From positions 76,901 through 140,900 of the forward strand of contig CAZCST010000006.1 in assembly GCA_964501365.1 (NCBI GenBank): a stretch of DNA of 64,000 nt, in the 5' to 3' direction. This stretch comes from CAZAMB01 sp964501365. GTDB lineage: Bacteria; Planctomycetota; Phycisphaerae; UBA1845. Every line of letters starts with the position of its first letter. Position 1 is the first letter of the stretch. Below are positions 45,701 through 54,137 of this stretch, piece after piece. The translations under genes were made by a program, and so were the position numbers. Under the pieces are notes generated by a model. That model had not been told where the DNA came from. It ran no database searches and saw nothing but the letters and a program-made list of their open reading frames with translations.

Positions 45701-47822
45701 CCACCTGGGTGAATATGAACAGCGGTTGCACGGGGAATGTGGCATCAAACGTCCCCCCATTGGGGCCGTTGGACGTCTTGCTCAGTGAGCCGGCGCTTTC
45801 GGGCGTGGCAGAGAGTTGGACTTGCACATTCCATTGCGTGGGTCCCTGGCTGCCAAAGACTGAGATGGGATTGATGGACCGAAGATCGAGAGCAACGATT
45901 TCGATCGGCACAGTTTCTGTAGGTTGCGACGGGTCCAATGCTCTTGAGCGCTGGACCAATGTGTCTCTCGAATCCGCGGTATTTCCCGTGAGTTGAACAG
46001 ACCCGAAAAATGGCTGAGAACCGGGATAGAAGAAATCGGACGGAAGTGCCGGTATGTCGGACGATCCAAAAAAGGCGAAAGTGGGGCTGGTTGTACTATG
46101 CGGATCGGGTGGGGGCGGCGGGGGCGGTGGTTCCACGCGATGGATGACTCCGCCTCCCGAACTATTGCCCGTCGCAGTCACCACCACTTGCGATGATGGA
46201 TTGCCCGGCGCCTGCTCGAAAACTCCAGGGACGAAGTTGCCGTTCGAAGGTGCGACGATTTGCGACTGGATTTCACTGCCCAACGTGACCACCCATGGAA
46301 CATTGCTAAATTGAATTTGGATTGGCAGATTCCCTGAAATCCCATAATCGAGAACTCGAATGTCGCCGGGGTTGTTCACGTTGGTGAACGTGAATTTGGG
46401 GCTCACCGGCAGGGTGCAGCCATAGGTCCCACCATTTGGCTGTTGAATGGTCGCTCCCATGCTGCCCAGAGGCGACGGGATTTGCGAGAGTGCGACCTCT
46501 ACGTTCCACGTCGTGACCTGCGGGCCGTTTACTGTGATTGGATTTGTCGAAACAAGGTCGAGCGATACGATTTCGATGGGAATATTGTCGCAAGGCCGGG
46601 GAAATCCCGAACCCGGACAATTCATGGGTGAAGAGCGCTGAATCAGAACGGAAATCGCCGCGTTGTCGGAATTGTGTCGGCCACCCTTCAATTGGACGAG
46701 GCCGCTAAATGGCAGCGATCCAGGTCCAAAGAAGCCCGACGGGATGACTGGCACATCGCTGGAGCCAAACAAGACCCGCGTAGGAAGAATGGTTTCCAGA
46801 GGATCGGGCAGCGGTGGGGGCGTGGGAACGAGCGCATCGGGAGCAAACGTCCCTGTGCAGGGTGGTTCAACGCCCCCCTGGTAATCCACAGCCACGTTAC
46901 CCGGCAAAACGGTTGGCGGATACGGAGACGTGAACGCGACGATCGACCCTGTCATTCCCATCGCCAGCCCGCCCGCGCCGGTGAAGTCCATGGTGGCGAC
47001 GTTTGTTCCGCTGTTGTATGACCAAGCAGTGGGGATGCCCGGGATGCCTGTCGCCGCCTCCGGACCCATGTAAGGAACCAGCACATCATAGTTGTACCCG
47101 TTCGGGGGATCGCGCAGGGGAACCTGGATGTCGTCCAGATCGAAACCAGGATCGGGAAAATGTCGAAACGAGTTGTTGAGCACCTGGAAATTGTACGCTC
47201 CGCTGCCGACACCCAGGTTGATTCGAGCCTGCAGGACTGTCGTGTTGTTGGTCGCGTTTGGAAACATTTGGTAGAAATATCCGTATTGGCCGGCGGGGAT
47301 TGGATATCCAAGATAATTGTCTCCGGCCGGTCCTCCCGACAGAACGTGATACGCAATTGGGTCATTGCATTTCCCCGTCCACACGGTTTTGCCTGCGGCG
47401 TTTTGATAGTCAAAGGAAATGAAGCGGTAATTGGCCGTACCATCGGGATTGGTGAACGTGAAGTTCGCCTGACCTCCTGGTGGGATGTTGAGACCGGTCA
47501 CTTCCCATGTGCCAGTCGATCCAGCGGCAGGCCCCTTGACGACGGCTCCCGCCGGCGCGGCAATGGTCATGTTTCCGTTGTTCTTTGCGATTTTTGCAGA
47601 AGTACAATTGGCCCCCGAGGTTGCCTTGTTCTTAATCGTGCCCACCTTCACCTCTGCGTTCGCAGAACGAACCAGCACGAAACAAGCGCAAACCATCATC
47701 AATAGAATTGGTCTTGCCGACCCAAAGACCCACGAATCGCACTTTGACCTGAGTCCTTCAGGGCCTGCTACAGACGATGACAATGGAAGACAAACGCGCT
47801 CGGAGAGGAATGAGTGGCACAT
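42762..47822 (-). CDS. Giant secreted protein with four tandem domains and calcium-type repeats
   Basis: 1686 residues from ATG 47822 (ribosome binding site GGAGAAG). Signal peptide ends near VRSANA. Then an N-terminal beta domain (~30-330) and four diverged copies of a ~200-residue domain, each containing FFYPGSQPFFG-type, IPIEIVSLDL-type, NGGTF and NFVPGV motifs. The first three copies are followed by a GGGV-H-V motif, and copies 1-2 (like the segment before copy 1) by a proline-rich linker of up to nine prolines before DPH. After copy 4 come Cys-rich segments and thrombospondin-3-like acidic repeats (DSDNDGIADDFE, DTDGDGVLDGAEMAMGSD). The C-terminal ~250 residues form a separate Cys-containing domain. 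Exported structural or adhesive role inferred; the tandem domain is not one I recognise. Confidence 0.85.
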   Translation of the reverse strand: MCHSFLSERVCLPLSSSVAGPEGLRSKCDSWVFGSARPILLMMVCACFVLVRSANAEVKVGTIKNKATSGANCTSAKIAKNNGNMTIAAPAGAVVKGPAAGSTGTWEVTGLNIPPGGQANFTFTNPDGTANYRFISFDYQNAAGKTVWTGKCNDPIAYHVLSGGPAGDNYLGYPIPAGQYGYFYQMFPNATNNTTVLQARINLGVGSGAYNFQVLNNSFRHFPDPGFDLDDIQVPLRDPPNGYNYDVLVPYMGPEAATGIPGIPTAWSYNSGTNVATMDFTGAGGLAMGMTGSIVAFTSPYPPTVLPGNVAVDYQGGVEPPCTGTFAPDALVPTPPPLPDPLETILPTRVLFGSSDVPVIPSGFFGPGSLPFSGLVQLKGGRHNSDNAAISVLIQRSSPMNCPGSGFPRPCDNIPIEIVSLDLVSTNPITVNGPQVTTWNVEVALSQIPSPLGSMGATIQQPNGGTYGCTLPVSPKFTFTNVNNPGDIRVLDYGISGNLPIQIQFSNVPWVVTLGSEIQSQIVAPSNGNFVPGVFEQAPGNPSSQVVVTATGNSSGGGVIHRVEPPPPPPPPDPHSTTSPTFAFFGSSDIPALPSDFFYPGSQPFFGSVQLTGNTADSRDTLVQRSRALDPSQPTETVPIEIVALDLRSINPISVFGSQGPTQWNVQVQLSATPESAGSLSKTSNGPNGGTFDATFPVQPLFIFTQVENPTQVAVLDTGLQGMPPVIINLNSVPYVVNLAPHLQSVISAPNDGNFVPGVSEQNPGDPLSQVIVIAQGNSSGGGVTHAVEPPPPPPPPPDPHRTANPTNVNFGAPDVPPIPADFFYPGSQPFFGFVQLEGAAQDSQDTLIQRTRALDHSLINDSVPIEIVSLNLTSVAPISVNGIQGTSLWSVQVQLSTTAQNPGVLNKTTTGPNGGTFDATIPVRPRFIFTRVDDPSQVRVLDAGLLGNPPIQIEFHGVPYVVDLAPHLDGVIYAPSDGNFVPGVMEQVPGQPPTQIVVQAVGQSQGGGVTHTVGPPVGPRLIPAGEDCWATTCGRTQYDFHATPMPLGFFNVEPDDNTLGFSDIVKLEGATGGDTDTSVRRCGDVLFDTSLPTTTSVPIELVSLNLRSCAPIAVQDCCKPAELWNVEVTLSQVLPPPCAGMMTLTKTHANGGTFTSQFPVQAKFTFTRINPPAVTYVFDTGLAGFPPENLPSEEPFAWVQHLYNESTAHACGINFVPGVEEFVGRNPTEQYPQCCTPPRCHQFLGSSLHCTAPADCSGCPGACCNPSDGSCSDVTEAQCTGIFKGIHSKCADSDNDGIADDFETGTCCGPRDACNTGTDPANPDTDGDGVLDGAEMAMGSDPCNPCSPSAANPACPSGGTDCNGNGRLDMCDVAGGFSADCDGNLIPDECQPDCDFDACADACEIICGTQTDSNNNGIPDDCEGGAPPSPVADPSGINKVRFISFSVPGGPGGTALRVKLTSLHHVSPPYTGDPTVAYTAFEGQSVYVGPPQTWVESSASGTPFKSAVTRCTPFYHDWTTEGLLHVRGSAIVPSSLYHVENLAASCNGVEGSAACVSGGPSVSGQLAIATTRWGDVMNPFNPPSTTVQPNFTDVAGLIDKFKDVLGAPIKARTLISPNDAFGNINDATMSVNVGFTHIAACVDAFKGKAYPAKMGKCSGAGTAACTTAADCNSGGNIGPCNLYCP

Positions 47823-47867
47823 GTCGCTTCTCCAAAAATAGCTTGATTGACGAAAGATGTGAAAGAA

Positions 47868-47895
47868 AGAATACCCTTCCATTGCCAATTTTCAA
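47868..47895 (-). promoter_or_regulatory. Putative promoter of the giant secreted protein
   Basis: On the minus strand TTGAAA (47895-47890), 16 bases, TATTCT (47873-47868), about 45 bp before the ATG, in an AT-rich patch (47840-47960) that contrasts with its GC-rich surroundings. Confidence 0.45.
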
Positions 47896-48085
47896 GAAAA
47901 TTCTGCATCAATATTTAAAATAAATTGAACAGAGTGGGGGTAATCTCTTAGTTAATCTGGGGGCACAGTTGTTTGTCTAAAGCTTGTTTTGCGCATTGAT
48001 GGGTCACCTGCATAAGCTTTTTGATCCTCAAACATACAAATGCCACCCGGTTTGGGCTTGGAGGATGGCAAGTATCGCGGAAAGA

Positions 48086-49225
48086 CTATGGCCTGCGTTG
48101 CCAGTGATATTTCGGTTGATATGTGGAAAATTCGTGCCGAACGACCGGGTCACTACCATCAAACGTAGCGCTGACCGAAAGCACTGCGTTGTTAAAGAGA
48201 TTCCATTGAAAATCAGTCTGCTCCAAAGTGGCGAATGGCCCGAATCGAATCAGTGCTTTTACGCGTCCCGTGAGCAGGCTTACGCGTTGGTTTTCGACGG
48301 GCGAATCGCGGTTCCGGGCTTCAAGCGGAAGAAATGTGATTCCCAAGATATCACCAGAGTACTTGCGTCCCTGGCTCTCCACCGAAAGTGCGTCGGCCAA
48401 TAATGACCTGATTTCGCTCGTGGCCGATTTTTGTTCGTCGGGAGTGAGAGACCCCTCATCGTGGTCAGCTTGAACAAGCCATGTCTGAAGTAGCGTCAGT
48501 GGAATCGTTATCTGAGCTTCGATGGTCTCCGTGCCGACATGAATGTCCGCACAGATTTGTTTCAGGCTCGCCGCGCCTTCGCCAGAGCAGGAGTCTCCCT
48601 GCGTAGCGCTGGGCGCAAGGCTGGCGCGTTCGTCCCTCCACAACAACTCAACCGTTTCAGCATTGCCACGGCTTGTAAGACGCAGCACACGGCCTCCTTC
48701 ATCCTGGCCGCCGTGCACACTGAGGAGGGTTTGCCAAAAGACGCTCGGACAGTCGTTACCCATCAACAGTTGAAACGTCAGAAAGCGCGGCGCCCGTGGA
48801 TAGGAGAATGTTGTGGTGTATTTGGCACGGAGCGATCGTAACGTTCCCAGGGTAATCAGAGTATCGGCTGGCGGTTCGAAATGGACGCCGAATGGCTCGC
48901 TGGGCAACGGGATGCCGGCCGAGTCACGAATCATGAAGATCCGATGGAGTGCCAGGGCGTGGCGCTCGACGATGTCCGCAAGTGCCCGCGTGGGAATGAA
49001 GCCATTGGAATCCGGGCCAACACCATACCAGTGAACAAGATCCTCAAACGCAACGTCCAACTCCACAGACGCACGGCATTCCTCAACCACCACTTCGCCC
49101 TGGGTAACCAGCAAGGTATGACCCAGCGCCACCTGCGACGTCAGGGTGACAATGAAACTGGCGAGAACAATAAACCATCGCACAAGCCGGAATGAGGAAA
49201 TACAAGTCGCCCTAATTGGCAGCAT
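48086..49225 (-). CDS. Exported protein of unknown function, last gene of the mannosidase operon
   Basis: 379 residues from ATG 49225, which overlaps the end of the alpha-mannosidase gene by 14 bases. Signal peptide (LVRWFIVLASFIVTLTSQVALG). The rest is soluble, mixed alpha/beta, with ITIPLTLLQTWL and beta-rich ends (GRVKALIRFGPFATLEQTDFQWNLFNNAVLSVSATF). Longer in-frame extension to 49438 lies inside the mannosidase and is not used. I do not recognise a family. Context suggests a periplasmic partner of the mannosidase or transporter. Confidence 0.65.
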   Translation of the reverse strand: MLPIRATCISSFRLVRWFIVLASFIVTLTSQVALGHTLLVTQGEVVVEECRASVELDVAFEDLVHWYGVGPDSNGFIPTRALADIVERHALALHRIFMIRDSAGIPLPSEPFGVHFEPPADTLITLGTLRSLRAKYTTTFSYPRAPRFLTFQLLMGNDCPSVFWQTLLSVHGGQDEGGRVLRLTSRGNAETVELLWRDERASLAPSATQGDSCSGEGAASLKQICADIHVGTETIEAQITIPLTLLQTWLVQADHDEGSLTPDEQKSATSEIRSLLADALSVESQGRKYSGDILGITFLPLEARNRDSPVENQRVSLLTGRVKALIRFGPFATLEQTDFQWNLFNNAVLSVSATFDGSDPVVRHEFSTYQPKYHWQRRP

Positions 49226-52200
49226 GCACGTCAATTTCCGTGAAAAATGTCCCCTGGCCGCCAGGAATGACATATAGCAGATAGCGGAAGGGACCCATGT
49301 ACGTCTGTCCATTCGCGGGTTCGATCGAGGAGCCGTGCACCCCGCCTTTTCCGAGTTCACGAGTGTCCACCACGGCCAGTAATGCCCATCCGTTTTGATC
49401 GCCATGATGAAATCCCGGTGGGGGCATTTCGGGGGCATTCGATCCCCAAACGGAGAAGAACTGCGGCGCCCGCTCGGCCTGATGGTGCGAGTAGGTGTTG
49501 ATTCGCGCTATGCGGGTTTCTTTCTGCAGATCCGCAAATACACGGCCTTCTCCATCGAACCACACGCACCGGGATATGTCATCGTCATTTTGAGAATCAA
49601 GCCCATCATTGAGGCGAGGAAGCGAATCGCCCTGGGCGCCCGCCCGGCGGTGCGGGCGGTACTCGCCATCCCCATCAAAGTAGCGAAAAACCACGCCGTG
49701 ACCGGAGGCCTGATCGGCATAGTCGGTCGCTGACGGCGCTCCCATGCGAAGATCTTGGGCGCGCGGGCGGCGATCCAACACTACAGTGGCCAGTTGATTG
49801 AAACCCTCATGTACCGGGGTCTGGGGAAGGGGATATACATGCCGAAATTCGATCGGTTGGCGCCCTGCGAAATCATCGTACAAGGGAGCGGCGGGTCGCA
49901 CGGAGTCATTTGAGTTGTTCGCCACCGAGACGGCCAGCACCTTGATGCGCGGGTCGTCGGGTAGTCGCAAAACACGGTCGCCCTTGGTCAGTGCGAACGG
50001 GTAGCGAAACAGATAGCTGAATCGATAGGCCTCGTTGCCCTTTCGAGGGTCGTGACGATGCGTACAGAACCACGCAATGGGGTCGCGCTTGATGTAACCC
50101 TCATTGATGCCGACGACCCTGCCTTCGCCCTTGTAATCAACTTCTTCGAAGGGCCGGTCCCAAATCCGATCGTCCCATTGGCCTATGAACCCCGTCCAGG
50201 ATTGTACGCTCCACGGCATCGATCGGCCGCCAACGTTGAGGTACGAGTGCACATCATCATCCGCAGCGGCAAGTACATAAACGCGATCAAAAATTCCTTC
50301 GGGAAGCTCAATGGTCTGCCCCTGGCAGGAAACAGCGTTCCGGTCGCCATCGCGGGTTGAACCAAGGGTGAACTCGATTCCTCCGCTTGCAATCGTTGAA
50401 GGCAACATTTCGGCGGGTACGCTTCGCCCTCGTGAATCAAATGCACCGTCAGCTCGATTGCCATCGCTTGACGTCACGTCAGAGTCAAACGGAATGTTCA
50501 CTGCCTTGTATTGCGGCGGGAGCAGGAGATGCGGCGGGGCGGCCAGCTTGATCGCGAAACTCTTTGGACTGAAAGGGGTCATCGAGACAAGCAGTTTACC
50601 TCCTCGAATTTCCGCCGGCCCGATTGTGCGCTCCTGGCCGTCTACCTCTTCGGCTTCGGCAATGCCGGCGGCAAAGGCAATCACTGCGTCTTTGACGTCG
50701 CGCCCCCAGAGTTCCTGCAAACGAACGATGATGCGATCAGAATGCTCGGCCCGCTTCAAGGCGCGCACGTCGATTTGCGGTGTATCGATGCTTAACAATG
50801 AAATTGATTTGACGTCCGGAGGGCCGCCTTGTTGGGATTCTGCCTGCCAGACGCGAAGTGGCTGATTCAACCGCCGACCCTGCCATTCGCTGCGGCCCTC
50901 GCGCCAGTCGCCGCGATGCCCGTACAGAGCATAGGTCATGTCATGCCGGCCCCAATCCTGGCTGTGCTGATCCATATAGCCGTAGCGCACGCCGGGCGTA
51001 TACAAGAGCGTGAGTCGAAGTTCACTATCTGAGGGCTTATCTGATCCAAACTTGCAATCCTCCAACACGGAAACGCCATACTCGCCGGACGCGTCGGTCA
51101 GATCGAACCACTCGTGGCTGGGAACTTCGTACTTGGTCGGCTCATTGTTGCCGCGCGCGATCGTGCCCATTCCCCAGTTGTACACCGCCTTGGGATTCGA
51201 AACAGTGAGTGGAAAGGAAGCCTTCAGGGCACACTCAGCGGACTGCCAGTCAATCGTTGAAGCGAACTCGATCCGATTTCCAGGGTCGCCGCGTGAAAGC
51301 CGGACGCGCTGCAAAAAGACGGAATCGCGCCCGTTGCGTTCGACCTCGATGGCCACGCGAACCGGTCCTTTTTCCACAACGCGGATTCGGGCCGGTCCGG
51401 TTACAGCGTCGATGGGTGGTTTCTGGCGATCAGCCCAGTCCATGTTCCAGGCGGGCCAGTTTTGCGGCTTTTCATGCGTGAAGACGAGGCGCGCGGGTGC
51501 GGCGAGCAATTCCCGATTTTCGACCTTGTCAAAGACGCTTGATACATCGCCAACCTCGTTGAGGGTCACGCGGTATCGCTCGTTTTCCAGCTTGCGTTCA
51601 GTGGCCTGCATTTGCGGATCGGGCCCGGCCGGCGCCTGCGCCGGTCGAATGTCGTATACGCTCCACGAAACGGGGGGCGTTTTCGCAAGGAAGAGAATGT
51701 GCAGATCGTGTTCTCGCGCTTCAAGAATTTGAGTCGGCACGGCCTTCCCGCCCGGATCGTACGCTTCGACCACGCGCGGCGGTGATCCCTCGAAGTGAAC
51801 CGTAGCCTCGACCACATCCTCCCGCTCGATGGCGAGTGGATTGTAGACAATCAGCGGCACGCCGCGGCCGCGCGTATCCATCGCTCGAGCGATCGCACCC
51901 ATTGAATCCGTGAGCACGGAAGCGAATCCATTCAGGGCGACGACTTCATCGTTCCATGAAAAAGTGTAGGCACGCGGAATGCTCGTGCCCGGCAGGATGT
52001 CGTGCATTTGATTGGCCAGCAGCCGCACCCAGGACCGATTGATCGCCTCGCGGGGGTAGGGGGCGCCGCCAAGCCACGAAGACCCGACCGCTGCCCGCTC
52101 CGCGGCATCCGCAAGAATCTCATTCTTGCGATTCCACCGCTTCATGTAGGCCTCAGAAGTCAGCGTGCCCGCGGAGTGCTCAGTCAGCAGCAAATCGCCC

Positions 52201-53105
52201 TTGTATCGCGGCAGCTTCGTCTTCAGCTCGGGCGTGATGTCCTTGTACATCTGGTCGGACGAGGCGAGCGCGACTTTGATTTTGCTGTCGGGCTGCCCGA
52301 TACTCGCCAGGTAATTTTGCACGTCGGCTTCGAGTGGTGCGCCTCCCTGATCCCCCACTCCATAATAGTGATAGTCGGCCCAAACCCCGTATTTGCGACC
52401 GTTTTCGAGCACGCGATCAACCCATTCGGCATTGAGGTCCACGCGGCCTTGGATCGCGCTGGAATACGAGCCTGGGTCGAATGCAGCGATCACCGACTTG
52501 CCATCGGGCCCTTCCCACACGCCGATCTTGAAGGGGATGCCCACCGCCGACCCCCAGGTGAGCTTCTGCGTGGAGAAACCCTTCAGGCCGCAATGCGCCC
52601 AGATGGAGGGCAGTGACGCAGGAAATCCGAAGCAGTCGGGCAACATGTAGTCCTGGCTTTCCTTGCCGAACTCCCTCCGGAAAAAATCGTTTCCATAAAG
52701 AACGTGCCGGATGATTGCCTCCGCGGACGGGACATTGACGTCCCCTTCGTCTACCGATGATCCGGAGACGAACCAGCGCCCGTCTGCAATGTGTTTCTTC
52801 AGCTGTTGGTATTTTTCAGGGTAATATTCCTTCATCATTTCGTAGCGGACGGAGCCCGTGAAATTGAAGGTGTATCCGGGGAATTTCTCAAATCTGGAGA
52901 AGTTTTGATCCAGCGTATCGCGGACAAACTTGTCGATGGTGGTGCAAAAGTCCCATCGCCATTGGGTGTCGAGGTGCGCGTAGCCGACACAATAGAGTAC
53001 CTTGTCTTTCGACAGGTCGTACATCGGCTCTTCGGAAAAGCCGGGAGAGACGATCGTGACCATCGCTACTGCTGTCGGCAGAATGAATCTTGAAAATTGC
53101 GCCAT
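49212..53105 (-). CDS. Exported GH38 alpha-mannosidase
   Basis: 1297 residues with a signal peptide (PTAVAMVTIVSPGFS). The GH38 catalytic part is N-terminal: GYAHLDTQWRWD (zinc His/Asp), MLPDCFGFPASLPSI (nucleophile Asp) and NQMHDILPGTS (zinc His). The middle is the family's helical bundle and beta domains; about 400 extra C-terminal residues form additional beta-rich modules, making it longer than most bacterial homologues (850-1050). It would release mannose from alpha-mannosides outside the cytoplasm. It lies 36 bp downstream of the sugar permease gene, in the same direction. Confidence 0.92.
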   Translation of the reverse strand: MAQFSRFILPTAVAMVTIVSPGFSEEPMYDLSKDKVLYCVGYAHLDTQWRWDFCTTIDKFVRDTLDQNFSRFEKFPGYTFNFTGSVRYEMMKEYYPEKYQQLKKHIADGRWFVSGSSVDEGDVNVPSAEAIIRHVLYGNDFFRREFGKESQDYMLPDCFGFPASLPSIWAHCGLKGFSTQKLTWGSAVGIPFKIGVWEGPDGKSVIAAFDPGSYSSAIQGRVDLNAEWVDRVLENGRKYGVWADYHYYGVGDQGGAPLEADVQNYLASIGQPDSKIKVALASSDQMYKDITPELKTKLPRYKGDLLLTEHSAGTLTSEAYMKRWNRKNEILADAAERAAVGSSWLGGAPYPREAINRSWVRLLANQMHDILPGTSIPRAYTFSWNDEVVALNGFASVLTDSMGAIARAMDTRGRGVPLIVYNPLAIEREDVVEATVHFEGSPPRVVEAYDPGGKAVPTQILEAREHDLHILFLAKTPPVSWSVYDIRPAQAPAGPDPQMQATERKLENERYRVTLNEVGDVSSVFDKVENRELLAAPARLVFTHEKPQNWPAWNMDWADRQKPPIDAVTGPARIRVVEKGPVRVAIEVERNGRDSVFLQRVRLSRGDPGNRIEFASTIDWQSAECALKASFPLTVSNPKAVYNWGMGTIARGNNEPTKYEVPSHEWFDLTDASGEYGVSVLEDCKFGSDKPSDSELRLTLLYTPGVRYGYMDQHSQDWGRHDMTYALYGHRGDWREGRSEWQGRRLNQPLRVWQAESQQGGPPDVKSISLLSIDTPQIDVRALKRAEHSDRIIVRLQELWGRDVKDAVIAFAAGIAEAEEVDGQERTIGPAEIRGGKLLVSMTPFSPKSFAIKLAAPPHLLLPPQYKAVNIPFDSDVTSSDGNRADGAFDSRGRSVPAEMLPSTIASGGIEFTLGSTRDGDRNAVSCQGQTIELPEGIFDRVYVLAAADDDVHSYLNVGGRSMPWSVQSWTGFIGQWDDRIWDRPFEEVDYKGEGRVVGINEGYIKRDPIAWFCTHRHDPRKGNEAYRFSYLFRYPFALTKGDRVLRLPDDPRIKVLAVSVANNSNDSVRPAAPLYDDFAGRQPIEFRHVYPLPQTPVHEGFNQLATVVLDRRPRAQDLRMGAPSATDYADQASGHGVVFRYFDGDGEYRPHRRAGAQGDSLPRLNDGLDSQNDDDISRCVWFDGEGRVFADLQKETRIARINTYSHHQAERAPQFFSVWGSNAPEMPPPGFHHGDQNGWALLAVVDTRELGKGGVHGSSIEPANGQTYMGPFRYLLYVIPGGQGTFFTEIDVHAAN

Positions 53106-53141
53106 TTGCTTCGTACTCCATGCTTCCCCAGGAGGCGCCCT

Positions 53142-54137
53142 TCATCGCGTTTCCAGACGCCGCAGTGCCGCATCCAGCAGACTTGCCGCCAGAATCACAA
53201 CGCCGAGTACAACTTTCTGCCAGAAATGCTCCACGTGCAAGAGATTGAGGCTGTTGTTGAGCACGCCGATAATGAAGGCGCCAATGAGCGTTCCGGTGAT
53301 TGTCCCGCGCCCCCCAAACAGGCTCGTTCCACCAACAACCACTGAGGCGATGACGTTTAGCTCCCACATCTCTCCGACTTTCGGATCGCCCGCCATGAGC
53401 TTTGCGTCCTGCATCACACCAACGAGCCCGCAAAGCAAACCGGTCAGCACGTACACGCTCATTTTCGTGAGTCGAACAGGAATCCCTGCCAGAAAAGCCG
53501 CCTGCTCGTTGCTGCCGATGGCAACAACGCTGCGGCCAAAGACGGTGCCTTTGAGCAAGACCAGGAACAGACCGTATGCAAAGAACAACATCAGCACAGG
53601 TGTGGGCAGCAAGCGCCCCAGGACCGATTCAAAGACAAATCCGCGGCCCCACCAAATCAAGCCATCGGGCAGCTTGTACACCGGCTGGCCGCTGCAAGAG
53701 ATGAATGCAAGCCCCCGGGCGATAAGCATGCATGCGAGGGTGACGATGAACGGTGGAATCGAAAAACGTGCAATGATGGTTCCTGAGGCCGCGCCGGCCG
53801 CCGCCCCCAGCGCAATGCCGGAGAGAAAGCCAGCCCCGATCCGCAGGGCAGGCGACGCATCCGCCATCCCCTGCATCACCACCGCAGCGACCACACCGGT
53901 AAGGGCCACCAGCGATCCCACCGAGAGGTCGATTCCGCCGGTGACAATCACGAGCGTCATCCCGAACGCGATCATGCCCTCGAATGAAACCTGGCGCATG
54001 ACATTCACAAGATTATCGATGGAAGCAAAGCGCCCGTCGGTGAATACGGTGACAGCTGCAACCAGCAGCACCAGAATCAGCGGCATGCGGAAATGGATCA
54101 GCCCACGTAACCAGGCCGATTGCGATCGATGGTTCAC
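53142..54137 (-). CDS. Sugar ABC transporter permease (RbsC family)
   Basis: 331 residues with 8-10 membrane segments and the family signature GMTLVIVTGGIDLSVGSLVAL, then VIASVVVGGTSLFGGRGTITGTLIGA. It forms the channel for a pentose/hexose with the ATPase encoded upstream; the two genes overlap by four bases. Confidence 0.93.
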   Translation of the reverse strand: MNHRSQSAWLRGLIHFRMPLILVLLVAAVTVFTDGRFASIDNLVNVMRQVSFEGMIAFGMTLVIVTGGIDLSVGSLVALTGVVAAVVMQGMADASPALRIGAGFLSGIALGAAAGAASGTIIARFSIPPFIVTLACMLIARGLAFISCSGQPVYKLPDGLIWWGRGFVFESVLGRLLPTPVLMLFFAYGLFLVLLKGTVFGRSVVAIGSNEQAAFLAGIPVRLTKMSVYVLTGLLCGLVGVMQDAKLMAGDPKVGEMWELNVIASVVVGGTSLFGGRGTITGTLIGAFIIGVLNNSLNLLHVEHFWQKVVLGVVILAASLLDAALRRLETR

